Assembly (NCBI RefSeq): GCF_001429395.1
Contig: NZ_LMJT01000007.1
Span: 62,001-126,000, forward strand
DNA: 64,000 bases
Direction: 5' to 3'
Source of the DNA: Allobosea sp. Root381
Lineage (GTDB): Bacteria > Pseudomonadota > Alphaproteobacteria > Rhizobiales > Beijerinckiaceae
A model generated the notes under the pieces. It saw only the letters and a program-made list of their open reading frames with translations, was not told the origin of the DNA and did not search any database. Below, one piece after another: positions 1 through 9,693 of this stretch (position 1 is the stretch's first letter; each line of letters starts with the position of its first letter). The translations under genes were made by a program, and so were the position numbers.

Positions 1-54
1 CCGGCCGTTAGGATTTCGCGCTGCAATGGTTAAGTCTTGGTAATATTTTTCGGG

Positions 55-1335
55 ATGATTGGGGTGAGGCGTCCGAAGACACGCGCTGATCGCGGCTCCC
101 GCTTTTGCGGCGCGTTGCGGAAGGGTTGCCTGGTGCTCGGCTTCGTCTTGGGCCTCGCCGGTGCGGCCACGGCGCAGGGCAACGGCCGATCCCAGAACGA
201 CCTGCCGGTCGCGACCGATGCCCGGCTGGAGCAGTCCGGCGACACGGTGCGCCTGACCATGGCGCTGTCGCGCCCGCTCGAGGTTTCTGCCTCGGTGATG
301 GCCGGCCCGGACCGCGTCGTTATCGACATGCCTTCGACCAATTTCCAGGTCCAGCCGGCGGCCGCGCGCAAGAGCGCCGGCTTCGTCGGCGCCTTCCGCT
401 TCGGCCTGTTCACCGCCGACAAGGCGCGGATCATCATTGACCTCACGCATCCCGCCATCGTTGCGAAGGCCGAATCGCGCCCGATGCGCGGCGGTTTCGG
501 CGAACTCGTCATCGAACTGCGTCGGGCGACACGGGCTGAGTTCCAAGCCGCTGTCGCGAAGACGCCGCCCGACGCCGATGCCGCAACCGCGGTTCCGGTG
601 CCGCCCAAGCCGGCGGGCGAGACCCGCCAGACCGTCGTGATCGACCCCGGCCATGGCGGCATCGACCCTGGTGCTGTGGTGGCATCGATCACTGAAAAAT
701 CCGTCGTGCTCGCCTTCGGGACGACGCTGAAGGAAGAGCTCGAGCAGAGCGGGCGATACCGCGTACTGATGACGCGCGACGATGACCGCTTCGTCCCGCT
801 GGCCGAGCGCGTCGGCATTGCCCGGGCGGCCGGGGCCGACCTCTTCATCTCGATCCATGCCGATTCGCTTACGCAGGCGCAGGAGGTTCGCGGTGCAACG
901 GTCTACACCGGCTCCGAGCGCGCCACTGACGCCGAGGCTGCAAGGCTCGCGGCAAAGGAAAACCAGGCCGACGCGGTGGCAGGGCTCGACGCCAGTGAGG
1001 ACACGCAGGACGTCGCCGGCATCCTGATGGATCTCGCCAAGCGCGAGACGCGGACCTTCTCCGCCGTGTTCGCGCGCAATCTGGTCGAAAAGCTCGGTGG
1101 CTCGGTGAAGATGCACAAGGTGCCGCTGCGTTCGGCCGGTTTCCGCGTGCTCAGCGCGCCGGACGTGCCCTCGGTGCTGATCGAGCTCGGCTACATGTCG
1201 AGCCCAAAGGACGCGGAGCTGCTCAATTCGGCCGAGTGGCGCACCAAGGCGGTCGCCGCCGTCGCGACAGCGGTGGATGGCTATTTCAGCGCGGCCCGAG
1301 CCCCTGTCGGGAAGGCGGCAGCCAATCAGCGCTGA
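55..1335 (+). CDS. amiC: N-acetylmuramoyl-L-alanine amidase, AmiC type
   Basis: This periplasmic zinc amidase cleaves the bond between N-acetylmuramic acid and the stem peptide and helps daughter cells separate. From the ATG at 55 the protein has 426 residues: a basic N-terminus and hydrophobic signal segment ending in an AxA site (about residue 37), an AMIN domain (about 45-150) and an Amidase_3 domain (about 195-410). Metal ligands H200 (in DPGHGG), E214 and H268 (in SIHAD) and catalytic E377 (in LIELGY) are all present, so the enzyme should be active. A TTG at 37 in the same frame could add six residues, but ATG gives a normal signal peptide. mrcA follows 140 bases downstream on the same strand, in keeping with a wall-synthesis group. 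Confidence 0.93.
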   Translation: MIGVRRPKTRADRGSRFCGALRKGCLVLGFVLGLAGAATAQGNGRSQNDLPVATDARLEQSGDTVRLTMALSRPLEVSASVMAGPDRVVIDMPSTNFQVQPAAARKSAGFVGAFRFGLFTADKARIIIDLTHPAIVAKAESRPMRGGFGELVIELRRATRAEFQAAVAKTPPDADAATAVPVPPKPAGETRQTVVIDPGHGGIDPGAVVASITEKSVVLAFGTTLKEELEQSGRYRVLMTRDDDRFVPLAERVGIARAAGADLFISIHADSLTQAQEVRGATVYTGSERATDAEAARLAAKENQADAVAGLDASEDTQDVAGILMDLAKRETRTFSAVFARNLVEKLGGSVKMHKVPLRSAGFRVLSAPDVPSVLIELGYMSSPKDAELLNSAEWRTKAVAAVATAVDGYFSAARAPVGKAAANQR

Positions 1336-1475
1336 ACGCACAGCCTTGGCAGCAGGGTTACGCGAATGTGGTTCCAAGGCCACGGTTCCGCCACGTCCGT
1401 CATGCTATAGACGTGATTTGCGAAACGCCGCTTTGAGGGGTAACCGGGCGGTAACGGCAAGGGCCAGGGCCTGAA

Positions 1476-3923
1476 ATGCGCTTTATCCTGAGAATGTTCG
1501 GGTGGTTGTTCGCCGCCGGCACGATCGTCTTCGTGGTCGGGGCTGTCGCCGCGGGCGGGTTGATCTGGCACTACTCCAAGGACCTGCCGGACTACGCGCA
1601 GCTGCGCAACTACGAGCCGCCGGTGATGACCCGCGTCCATGCGGGCGATGGCTCGCTGATCGCCGAGTTCGCCCGCGAGCGCCGGCTCTACCTGCCGATC
1701 CAGGCCGTGCCGAAGCTTGTCGTCGACGCCTATCTCTCGGCCGAGGACAAGAATTTCTACAGGCATATGGGCGTCGATCCCGAGGGCCTCGCCCGCGCCG
1801 CGATCTCCAATTTCCGCAATCGTGGCTCGGGCCGACGGCCGCAGGGCGCCTCCACCATCACCCAGCAGGTCGCGAAGAACTTCCTGGTCGGCTCCGAGCA
1901 GAGCCTGGAGCGCAAGATTCGCGAGGCGCTCGTCGCGGTTCGGCTGGAATCGGCTTATTCTAAGGACAAGATTCTCGAGCTTTACCTGAACGAGATTTAT
2001 CTCGGCGCGCCGGCGCCCGGGCAGGGCAGCTATGGCATCGCGGCCGCCGCGCTCAATTATTTCGGCAAGTCGGTACACGAACTGAACCTTCAGGAGGCCG
2101 CCTACCTGGCGGCCCTGCCGAAGGCGCCGACCGACCTCCATCCTTTCCGCAATCGCGAGCGCGCCATCGAGCGCCGCAACTACGTCATCGACCGCATGGT
2201 CGAGAACGGCCTTGTCACGCGCGCCGCCGGCGATGCGGCCAAGAACCAGCCGCTCGGCGTTAATCCGCGCACCGTCTCGCCGAACAACATCGCCGCCGGC
2301 TATTTCGCGGAGGAGATTCGCCGCGAGCTACAGGATCGCTACGGCGAGAAGAAGCTGCTCGAAGGCGGGCTTTCGGTGCGCGCGACCGTCGACCCGAAGA
2401 TGCAGCTGATGGCACGCAAGGCGCTCGTCGACGGGCTGGTGCGCTTCGACGAGGCGCGCGGCTGGCGCGGCGCTATTCAAAAGCTCGACCTCGGCGCGCG
2501 CGATTGGGGCCTCACTCTCGGTGAGTTGCCGGTCCTAGGCGACGTCGCCCCCTGGCGGCTCGCCGTCGTGCTTGAGGTCAGCGGCGACAGCGCCCGTCTC
2601 GGCCTGCACCCACTGCGCGAGAATTCCGGGCATCTGAAGACCGACCGCGACACGGTCACGCTGGGCGGCGAAGGCATCAAGTGGACCCGTCGAGCCCGCG
2701 TCTCGCAGGCGGTTTCGGTCGGCGACGTCGTCTATGTCGAGCCGATGGACAATCGCCCCGGCCAGGTCCGGCTGCGCCAGTTGCCCGAGGTCAACGGGGC
2801 CATCACCGTGATGGATCCGTTCTCCGGGCGTGTGCTCGCCATGGTCGGCGGATTCAGCCACGACCAGTCGGAATTCAACCGCGCGACGCAGGCGCTGCGC
2901 CAGCCGGGCTCGTCCTTCAAGCCCTTCGTCTATGCGACCGCGCTCGACAACGGCTACACGCCGTCCAGCATTATCTTGGATGCTCCGATCGAGATCGACC
3001 AGGGCGGTGGGCTCGGCGTCTGGGCTCCCAGCAACTACGACGGCAAGTCGACCGGGCCGCGCACCCTGCGCTACGGCATCCAGTTCTCGAAGAACCTGAT
3101 GACCGTGCGCCTCGCCAAGGATGTCGGCATGCCGCTGATCGCGGAATATGCCCGCCGCTTCGGCGTCTATGACGACATGCTGCCGGTGCTCTCGATGTCG
3201 CTCGGTGCCGGCGAGACCACGGTCATGCGGATGACGGCCGGCTATTCCATGTTGGTCAACGGCGGCAAGCGAATCCGCCCGACGCTGATCGACCGCATCC
3301 AGGATCGCTTTGGCTCGACCATCTTCCGGCACGACCAGCGCGTTTGCGAGGGGTGCGTCGCCGAGAAATGGTCCGACCAGCGCGAGCCGCGCCTGATCGA
3401 CAACCGCGACCAGGTGATCGACCCGCTGACCGCCTACCAGATGGTCTCGGTCATGGAAGGCGTGGTCAACGCCGGCACGGCGACCGTGGTCAAGTCCGTC
3501 GGCAAGCCGCTCGCCGGCAAGACGGGAACGACCAACGATGCCAAGGACGTGTGGTTCGTCGGCTTCTCGCCGGACCTCGCGGTCGGCGTTTATATGGGCT
3601 TCGACAAGCCGAAGTCACTCGGCACCTCGGCGACGGCGGGCCAATACGCCGCGCCGATCTTCCGCGACTTTATGATGGCGGCCCTCAAGGACAAGCCTGC
3701 AACCCCGTTCCGCGTTCCGGCCGGTATCAAGCTGATCCGGGTCGACCCCAGGACCGGCATGCGCTCGGGCGGCGAGGGCGGCATCCTCGAGGCCTTCAAG
3801 CCAGGCACGGCGCCGCCGGACAGCTACTCCGTCATCGGCGCCGCCGGCGATGGCTCGGCCCCGTTCAGCGTGGCGCCGGGCGGCGGGCGCGGCGTCGGCT
3901 CCGGTACGGGCGGATTGTACTAA
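1476..3923 (+). CDS. mrcA: Penicillin-binding protein 1A (transglycosylase/transpeptidase)
   Basis: This bifunctional class A PBP polymerises lipid II and cross-links peptidoglycan at the inner membrane. The 815-residue protein has a short cytoplasmic tail and one membrane segment (about 8-32). The GT51 domain follows, with catalytic Glu90 in AEDKNFY and the GASTITQQVAKNF motif at 124-136. After an inserted OB-like region comes the transpeptidase domain, with the SSFK active site at S479, an SKN motif and KTGTT starting at K682. The C-terminal tail is Gly/Ser-rich and low-complexity. Length is normal for alphaproteobacterial PBP1A. It lies between amiC and prfB, a common rhizobial arrangement. 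Confidence 0.96.
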   Translation: MRFILRMFGWLFAAGTIVFVVGAVAAGGLIWHYSKDLPDYAQLRNYEPPVMTRVHAGDGSLIAEFARERRLYLPIQAVPKLVVDAYLSAEDKNFYRHMGVDPEGLARAAISNFRNRGSGRRPQGASTITQQVAKNFLVGSEQSLERKIREALVAVRLESAYSKDKILELYLNEIYLGAPAPGQGSYGIAAAALNYFGKSVHELNLQEAAYLAALPKAPTDLHPFRNRERAIERRNYVIDRMVENGLVTRAAGDAAKNQPLGVNPRTVSPNNIAAGYFAEEIRRELQDRYGEKKLLEGGLSVRATVDPKMQLMARKALVDGLVRFDEARGWRGAIQKLDLGARDWGLTLGELPVLGDVAPWRLAVVLEVSGDSARLGLHPLRENSGHLKTDRDTVTLGGEGIKWTRRARVSQAVSVGDVVYVEPMDNRPGQVRLRQLPEVNGAITVMDPFSGRVLAMVGGFSHDQSEFNRATQALRQPGSSFKPFVYATALDNGYTPSSIILDAPIEIDQGGGLGVWAPSNYDGKSTGPRTLRYGIQFSKNLMTVRLAKDVGMPLIAEYARRFGVYDDMLPVLSMSLGAGETTVMRMTAGYSMLVNGGKRIRPTLIDRIQDRFGSTIFRHDQRVCEGCVAEKWSDQREPRLIDNRDQVIDPLTAYQMVSVMEGVVNAGTATVVKSVGKPLAGKTGTTNDAKDVWFVGFSPDLAVGVYMGFDKPKSLGTSATAGQYAAPIFRDFMMAALKDKPATPFRVPAGIKLIRVDPRTGMRSGGEGGILEAFKPGTAPPDSYSVIGAAGDGSAPFSVAPGGGRGVGSGTGGLY

Positions 3924-3933
3924 CAGACCTGTC

Positions 3934-4026
3934 CGTCATGGTGGGGCTTGTCCCGACCATCCACGTCTTCGCTCGTCGGGACCTGTGCTCAGGATGTGGA
4001 TGCTCGCCAAAAGGTCGAGCATGACG
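3934..4026. repeat. Long imperfect palindrome, probable dispersed repeat
   Basis: The stretch between mrcA and prfB begins with CGTCATG and ends with CATGACG. Inside, CATCCAC is mirrored by GTGGATG and a CGACC block by GGTCG, giving an imperfect hairpin of about 90 bases. From memory, sequences of the form GGGCTTGTCCCGACCATCC are abundant intergenic repeats in Bradyrhizobium-like genomes. Only one copy is visible here, so the repeat status is inferred. It could also act as the mrcA transcript's 3' structure. Confidence 0.5.
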
Positions 4027-4104
4027 GGTGAGTTCGTCATGCCGTTTACAGCGGCTCCGTTCAGCCCTATCCCAACCCTTCGTTTTCCATCCAAGGCCTT
4101 TTGC

Positions 4105-5233
4105 ATGCGCCCAGAGATCCAGACGCAACACGACAACGCCAAGCAGTCGATCGGACTGCTGAGGAGGCATCTTTGACTGGGATGTCGCTCAACGCCGCCT
4201 CGCGGAACTGAACGCCCTCTCCGAAGGCCCCGATTTCTGGAACGATGCCGACGCCGCGCAGAAGCTGATGCGTGAACGCACCTCTCTGGAGACCCAGATC
4301 GAGGGCATCACCAAGCTCGAGCGCGACCTCGACGATGCGCTGACGCTGATCGAACTCGGCGAGATGGAGGATGACGCCGCCTCGATCACCGAAGGCGAGC
4401 AGGCGATCAAGGCCGTCGAGGTCGAAGCGGCGCGGCTGCAGGTCGAAACCCTGCTGTCCGGCGAGGCCGACATGCTCGACACCTACATCGAGATCCATCC
4501 CGGCGCCGGCGGCACGGAAAGCCAGGATTGGGCCGAGATGCTGCTGCGCATGTATCGGCGCTGGGGCGAGCGGCGGAAGTTCAAGGTCGAGACGCTCGAA
4601 TACCAGGATGGTGACACGGCCGGCATCAAGTCGGCGACGCTGCAGTTCAAGGGTCACAACGCCTATGGATGGCTGAAGACGGAAAGCGGCGTGCACCGGC
4701 TGGTGCGCATCTCGCCGTTTGATTCAAATGCTCGCCGCCAGACCTCGTTTGCGTCGGTCTGGGTCTATCCGGTCGTCGATGACCGCATCGTCATTGAGAT
4801 CAACGAGTCGGATTGCCGGATCGACACCTACCGGGCTCAGGGCGCTGGTGGGCAGCACATCAACACGACCGATTCTGCAGTGCGCATCACCCATATCCCG
4901 ACGGGAATCGCGGTGTCGTGCCAGCAGGAGCGTTCGCAGCACAAGAACCGTGCCAAGGCCTGGGACATGCTGCGCGCACGCCTCTATGAGGTCGAGCTGA
5001 AGAAGCAGGAAGAGAAGGCGAATGCCGAGCAGGCCTCCAAGACCGATATCGGCTGGGGCCACCAGATCCGCTCTTACGTGCTGCAGCCCTATCAGCTGGT
5101 GAAGGATCTGCGGACGGGGGTCAGCTCGACCGACCCCTCCGAGGTGCTGGATGGAGCGCTCGATCCGTTCATGGAGGCCTCCCTGGCCCAGCGGGTCTAC
5201 GGCACGGAAGTCGAGGTCGAGGATATCGATTAG
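4105..5233 (+). CDS. prfB: Peptide chain release factor 2, expressed by +1 programmed frameshift
   Basis: RF2 recognises UAA and UGA and triggers peptide release. Reading starts at ATG 4105 and runs 23 codons to an in-frame TGA at 4174-4176. Skipping one base and reading on from GAC at 4175 gives 352 more codons in the downstream frame, 375 residues in all, close to the 365 of E. coli. The downstream frame carries the GGQ motif (about 248-250 in the joined protein) and the SPF anticodon-like tripeptide. A gene caller that ignores the shift would start wrongly at 4268 and lose the first domain. Synthesis is expected to be autoregulated: low RF2 lets the ribosome pause at UGA and slip. No neighbour is coupled to it. 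Confidence 0.95.
4162..4177 (+). promoter_or_regulatory. prfB +1 frameshift signal
   Basis: AGGAGG (4162-4167) acts as an internal Shine-Dalgarno. It is followed by CAT, the slippery CTT (4171-4173), the TGA stop and a C, which makes a poor termination context. Order and spacing match the established bacterial prfB recoding site. The anti-SD contact and the slow UGAC stop together push the P-site tRNA one base forward. Confidence 0.95.
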
Positions 5234-5261
5234 AGAGTGCTCTGATTTCGTGCGGAACCGT

Positions 5262-5305
5262 GCCGTCATCCCGGGGTTGCTTCGCAGGCTGTCAGGGATG
5301 ATGGC
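5262..5305. repeat. Imperfect inverted repeat in the prfB-downstream gap
   Basis: GCCGTCATCCC (5262-5272) faces GGGATGATGGC (5295-5305), an 11-base stem with one G-T pair and a 22-base loop. There is no T-run, so it is not a classical terminator. It may be a dispersed palindrome or the prfB 3' end. The 330 bases between prfB and the next gene hold this, the hairpin at 5406-5437 and no convincing ORF. Confidence 0.4.
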
Positions 5306-5405
5306 GTGTTTTCGAGAGAACCCAGCATGCTTTGGGGCATCGGCGGATACCGCCATCCGAGGTGGCGACGAAGCCATCCAGCGCCGCCGGGTGAATACCA
5401 AATCG

Positions 5406-5437
5406 CCGCGTCAACAGCGGCCGTGTTGTTGACGCGG
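5406..5437. terminator. Perfect 11-bp hairpin upstream of the AI-2E-type permease
   Basis: CCGCGTCAACA (5406-5416) is exactly complementary to TGTTGACGCGG (5427-5437) around a 10-base loop. No U-tract follows, so a terminator is possible but not certain. A dyad of this quality could equally be a regulator operator for the downstream permease gene. Confidence 0.35.
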
Positions 5438-5563
5438 GCTTCGATGCCAGCCTAGCTGACCTTCTGGTCTTGCCCTATGGCAGCTTGCCCGCAGCCGGTT
5501 GAACAAGCGGCGGCTGCCTCTGTTTGACAAGCGCGCACAGCCGGATCCGCGAAAGGCCTGGAA

Positions 5564-6673
5564 ATGACCCTGCAACGCCAAATCGGCTTCTGGCTGGCCT
5601 CGCTGGTCGTCTTCGTCCTGCTGCTCCTTCTGCTGCGCGATGTGCTGCTGCCGTTCGTCGCCGCGTTGGCGCTCGCCTATCTGCTCGATCCGCTGGCCGA
5701 CCGGCTGGAGAAGGCGGGAATGAGCCGGCTCGCAGCGACGATCGCGATTCTCTTCGTCTTCCTGCTGGTCTTCGTGCTGGCCCTCGTCCTGCTGGCGCCG
5801 TTGCTCGGGCAGCAGCTCGCGGGCCTCGTGGCACGGTTGCCGGCCGATGCGGCCAAGCTTCAAGCACTGGTGATCGAGCAGGGCGGCCCCTGGATCGAGC
5901 GCTTCGGTGGCACCAAGCTGACGGAGGAGGCGCAGAACTCGCTCGGCAATCTCGTCGGCGAAGCGACCAAATGGGTCGGCGGGCTGCTTCAGTCGCTCTG
6001 GACCGGCGGCACGGCGATCATCGGCGTGTTCTCGCTTCTGGTCCTGACACCGGTCATCGCCTTCTATCTCCTGATCGACTGGGACAGGATGTGTTCCACG
6101 GTCGATAGCTGGCTACCGCTCGAGCACCGCGAGACGATCCGCGGATTGCTGCGCGAGATGGACGTCGCGATTGCCGGCTTCCTGCGCGGGCAGGCATTGG
6201 TCTGCCTGCTGCTGGGTCTTTTCTATGCGGTGGGCCTGAGCCTGCTCGGCGTCAATTTCGGCGCCCTGATCGGCATCATCTCGGGCTTCCTCTCCTTCAT
6301 CCCCTATGTCGGCTCGCTGACGGGCCTGGTGCTTTCGGTCGGCGTCGCCATCGTCCAGTTCTGGCCGGAATGGACCTGGCCGCTGGCCACGCTCGCCGTC
6401 TTCGCGGCGGGGCAGTTCCTCGAAGGCAATATCTTCCAGCCGAAATTCGTCGGCGATTCGATCGGCGTGCACCCCGTCTGGCTGATGTTCGCGCTGCTTG
6501 CCTTCGGCTCGCTGTTCGGCTTCGTCGGGCTCCTGCTGGCGGTGCCGCTGGCGGCCGTCATCGGCGTGCTCTGCCGATTTGCGCTCCGACAATATCTGGC
6601 AAGCAACATTTATCATGGCGGCGATGCCACGCGCGCCGCGGAGGTACAGGCACGGATCGATTCCGATGGCTGA
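5564..6673 (+). CDS. AI-2E family transporter (PerM/TqsA-like permease)
   Basis: This is a polytopic inner-membrane protein of the AI-2E/UPF0118 family (369 residues, normal length). Two hydrophobic hairpins lie in the first 85 residues, a soluble loop runs to about 145, and four or more helices follow, including a conserved helix with a GALIGIISGFLSFIPYVG stretch. Substrates in the family are varied (AI-2 export, Na+/H+ exchange, unknown), so no substrate is assigned. The stop codon overlaps the start of hdaA by 8 bases, so the two genes are cotranscribed and probably translationally coupled. A permease gene just before hdaA is, from memory, common in Rhizobiales. Confidence 0.9.
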   Translation: MTLQRQIGFWLASLVVFVLLLLLLRDVLLPFVAALALAYLLDPLADRLEKAGMSRLAATIAILFVFLLVFVLALVLLAPLLGQQLAGLVARLPADAAKLQALVIEQGGPWIERFGGTKLTEEAQNSLGNLVGEATKWVGGLLQSLWTGGTAIIGVFSLLVLTPVIAFYLLIDWDRMCSTVDSWLPLEHRETIRGLLREMDVAIAGFLRGQALVCLLLGLFYAVGLSLLGVNFGALIGIISGFLSFIPYVGSLTGLVLSVGVAIVQFWPEWTWPLATLAVFAAGQFLEGNIFQPKFVGDSIGVHPVWLMFALLAFGSLFGFVGLLLAVPLAAVIGVLCRFALRQYLASNIYHGGDATRAAEVQARIDSDG

Positions 6674-7358
6674 GCTGCAGGGCCGCCCTCGTCAGCTCGC
6701 CTTGGACCTGCCAATCGATAGCCGCTACGGCGTCGAGGATTTTCTTGTCGGTCCCTCGAATGAGGCGGCCTATGGCCTCGTCGAAGCCTGGCCGGCCTGG
6801 CCGGACGCCTGGCTGCGGCTCGTCGGCCCCGAAGGCGCCGGCAAGACCCATCTCGCCGCGATCTGGGCCAAGGCCGCCCATGCCTGGACCGTGCAGGCCT
6901 CCGAAGTCGTGGACGCCAATGTCCCGCATCTGGTTTCGGGCGGGGCATTGGTCGTCGAGGATTGCGACCGCGGCCTGAGCGACGAGGCCGCCCTCTTCCA
7001 CCTGATGAACGCGGTGAAGGCGCGTGGCGGCTTCCTGCTGCTGACGGCGCGCGAGGCGCCGGACCGCTGGGGACTGCGCGTCCCGGACCTGCTGTCCCGG
7101 CTTCGGCTTGCGCCCCAGGCGACGATCGAGCCGCCGGACGACGCGCTGCTGCGGGCCGTGCTGGTGAAGCTCTTCATCGACCGTCAGCTCGTCGTCGATA
7201 CGGGCATCATCGACGCGTTGGTGCTGCGGATGGAGCGCTCCTTTGCCGCCGCACGGGCTCTCGTCGACGCGCTCGACCGCTTGTCGCTCGAGCGCGGGCG
7301 CCGCGTCACGAGGGCGCTCGCAACCGAGGTGCTGGCCGGGCTCGTTGCGGAAGAGTAA
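6666..7358 (+). CDS. hdaA: DnaA regulatory inactivator HdaA
   Basis: This 230-residue AAA+ protein resembles the DnaA ATPase domain. With the sliding clamp it stimulates ATP hydrolysis by DnaA and prevents re-initiation. The N-terminal QLALDL (about residues 10-15) matches a beta-clamp binding motif. A Walker A-like GPEGAGKTH lies near residue 57 and a VVEDCD Walker B near 100. The C-terminal arginine-rich lid resembles DnaA domain III, but no DNA-binding domain IV follows, which separates it from DnaA. Start ATG 6666 lies inside the end of the preceding permease gene, so expression is linked to it. Confidence 0.88.
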   Translation: MAELQGRPRQLALDLPIDSRYGVEDFLVGPSNEAAYGLVEAWPAWPDAWLRLVGPEGAGKTHLAAIWAKAAHAWTVQASEVVDANVPHLVSGGALVVEDCDRGLSDEAALFHLMNAVKARGGFLLLTAREAPDRWGLRVPDLLSRLRLAPQATIEPPDDALLRAVLVKLFIDRQLVVDTGIIDALVLRMERSFAAARALVDALDRLSLERGRRVTRALATEVLAGLVAEE

Positions 7359-7461
7359 GGCGCTGCCCGGATCGGGGTGGCAGTCCGGCCGGAAATGATG
7401 TGTCCTGCGTCATCGAACCGTCACGCTAGGATGGCTCAAGACCCTGCAAAGGGAGACCGAC

Positions 7462-9693
7462 GTGGCCAGAGCAGCAACCGGAACGAGAGCCAAGAGCATG
7501 AACTCGCAGCAGAGCGCCATCGAGGCCGTGGAAGCCGTTCCCGCCGACGGAACCGTCCCGTTGCGGCAGCTGCCCGACCGCTTCATGAACCGCGAGCTGT
7601 CCTGGCTGCAGTTCAATCGCCGGGTGATGGAGGAGGCTTCCAACCGCAATCACCCGCTGCTGGAGCAACTGCGCTTCCTGTCGATCTCGGCCGCCAACCT
7701 GGACGAGTTCTTCATGGTGCGGGTGTCGGGACTGCGCGAACAGCTCAAGGCCGGCGTCGTTACCCCAAGCCAGGATGGCCTGACCCCGGCCGAGCAGCTC
7801 GGCCAGATCGGCCGGGCGGTCGCAGCGCTGACCGACGATCAGCAGGCTCGCTGGAGCGAGCTCAAGCACGATCTTCACGCGAATCGGCTCCATCTTCTCG
7901 GCCCGGGCGACATCGGCGCGCAGGAACGCGTCTGGCTGGAGGATTACTTCCTCAACTACGTCTTTCCGGTGCTGACGCCGCTGGCCATCGATCCGGCGCA
8001 CCCCTTTCCCTTCATCCCCAATCTCGGTTTCACCGTAGCGCTGGCGCTCGAGCGCATCAGCGACGGCCGCCAGCTCGATGCGCTGATCCGGGTGCCGAGC
8101 AAGATGGATCGCTTCATCGAGCTGCCTGATCTCGCGCGCGAGGGCCTGCGCCGCTTCATCACGCTCGAGGATGCGGTCTCGCTCTTCATCGCCAAGCTGT
8201 TCCCGGGCTACGACGTCAAGGGCACCGGATCCTTCCGCGTCATCCGCGATACTGATCTCGACATCGAGGAGGAGGCGGAGGACCTGGTGCGCGTCTTCGA
8301 GACGATGCTCAAGCTACGTCGGCTCGGCGTCGTCATCCGTCTCGAGATCAGCAGCGGCATGCCGGCGCATCTGCGCAAGATGATCGTGCGCGAGCTCAAG
8401 GTCGACGAGGACGAGGTCGTTGCCGTCGACGGCATGATCGGCCTGAACGAACTCGCCCAGCTCGTCGGCGTCGACCGGCCGGACCTGAAGTTCAAGCCCT
8501 ACAACGCCCGCTTCCCCGAGCGGATCCGCGAGCATGGCGGCGACTGCTTCGCGGCGATCCGCCAGAAGGACCTGTTGGTCCATCACCCCTACGAGTCCTT
8601 CGACGTCGTCGTGCAGTTCCTGCAGCAGGCGGCGCGCGATCCCAGCGTCGTCGCGATCAAGCAGACGCTCTACCGGACCTCGTCCAACTCGCCGATCGTC
8701 AAGGCGCTGACCGAGGCGGCGGAGGCCGGCAAGTCGGTGACGGCGCTGGTCGAACTCAAGGCGCGCTTCGACGAGGAGGCGAACATCCGCTGGGCCAAGG
8801 AGATGGAGCGCGCCGGCGTCCAGGTCGTCTACGGCTTCATCGAGCTCAAGACCCATGCCAAGCTTTCGCTGGTGGTCCGGCGCGAGGCGGGGCAGCTGAC
8901 GAGCTATTGCCATATCGCGACCGGCAACTACCACCCGATCACGGCGCGCATCTATACGGACGTCTCGTTCTTCACGGCGGATCCGGTGATGTCGCAGGAC
9001 GTCGCCCGCGTCTTCAACTTCATCACCGGCTATGCCGAGCCGGCGGAACTCGAGCTGATGTCGGTCTCGCCATCCGGGCTGAAGCAGCGCCTGCTCGCCG
9101 ACATCGCCGAGGAGGTCGCGCATGTCAGGGCGGGCCGGAAGGGCGCGATCTGGGGCAAGTGCAACTCGCTGGTCGACCCCGAGATCATCGACGCGCTCTA
9201 TGATGCGAGCCAGGCCGGCGTCGAGATCGATTTCGTCGTTCGCGGCATCTGTTGCCTGCGGCCGGGCATTCCGGGGCTTTCCGAGAACATCCGGGTCAAG
9301 TCGATCATCGGGCGCTTCCTCGAACACACCCGCGTCTATGCCTTCGGCGCCGGCCATGGGATGCCGTCGCCCAAGGCGAAGCTCTACATCTCGTCTGCGG
9401 ATCTGATGCCGCGTAATCTCGACCGCCGCGTCGAGGCGCTGACGCCGATCCTGAACCCGACGGTGCACCAGCAACTGCTCGAGCAGATCATGCTGGCGAA
9501 CTTCCTCGACAACGAACAGAGCTGGACGATCTTGCCCGATGGCGGCTCCCGACGCATTGTCCCGGCGCCGAACGAAGAGTCGTTCAACGCCCACAAATAT
9601 TTCATGACGAACCCGAGTCTGTCAGGACGTGGAAAATCACTCTCCAATTCAAGCCCCCGGTCTCTTTCACGGCGAGGCAGCCGCAAGGGCTGA
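7462..9693 (+). CDS. ppk1: Polyphosphate kinase 1
   Basis: PPK1 reversibly transfers the ATP gamma-phosphate to polyphosphate. The 743-residue protein contains the N domain ([12 protein letters not shown] near residue 40), the head domain and two PLD-like catalytic domains. The phosphorylated histidine is H465 in LKTHAKL; a second conserved histidine lies in [13 protein letters not shown]. Start GTG 7462 follows GGGAGA at good spacing, and ATG 7498 is an alternative. The last residues form a basic Ser/Arg tail that overlaps ppx by 65 bases. The adjacent exopolyphosphatase makes this a polyphosphate synthesis/degradation pair. Confidence 0.95.
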   Translation: MARAATGTRAKSMNSQQSAIEAVEAVPADGTVPLRQLPDRFMNRELSWLQFNRRVMEEASNRNHPLLEQLRFLSISAANLDEFFMVRVSGLREQLKAGVVTPSQDGLTPAEQLGQIGRAVAALTDDQQARWSELKHDLHANRLHLLGPGDIGAQERVWLEDYFLNYVFPVLTPLAIDPAHPFPFIPNLGFTVALALERISDGRQLDALIRVPSKMDRFIELPDLAREGLRRFITLEDAVSLFIAKLFPGYDVKGTGSFRVIRDTDLDIEEEAEDLVRVFETMLKLRRLGVVIRLEISSGMPAHLRKMIVRELKVDEDEVVAVDGMIGLNELAQLVGVDRPDLKFKPYNARFPERIREHGGDCFAAIRQKDLLVHHPYESFDVVVQFLQQAARDPSVVAIKQTLYRTSSNSPIVKALTEAAEAGKSVTALVELKARFDEEANIRWAKEMERAGVQVVYGFIELKTHAKLSLVVRREAGQLTSYCHIATGNYHPITARIYTDVSFFTADPVMSQDVARVFNFITGYAEPAELELMSVSPSGLKQRLLADIAEEVAHVRAGRKGAIWGKCNSLVDPEIIDALYDASQAGVEIDFVVRGICCLRPGIPGLSENIRVKSIIGRFLEHTRVYAFGAGHGMPSPKAKLYISSADLMPRNLDRRVEALTPILNPTVHQQLLEQIMLANFLDNEQSWTILPDGGSRRIVPAPNEESFNAHKYFMTNPSLSGRGKSLSNSSPRSLSRRGSRKG

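Noticed and set aside
4105-4176. prfB as a pseudogene with an early stop
   Set aside because: The TGA sits in a textbook recoding site and the downstream frame continues without gap.
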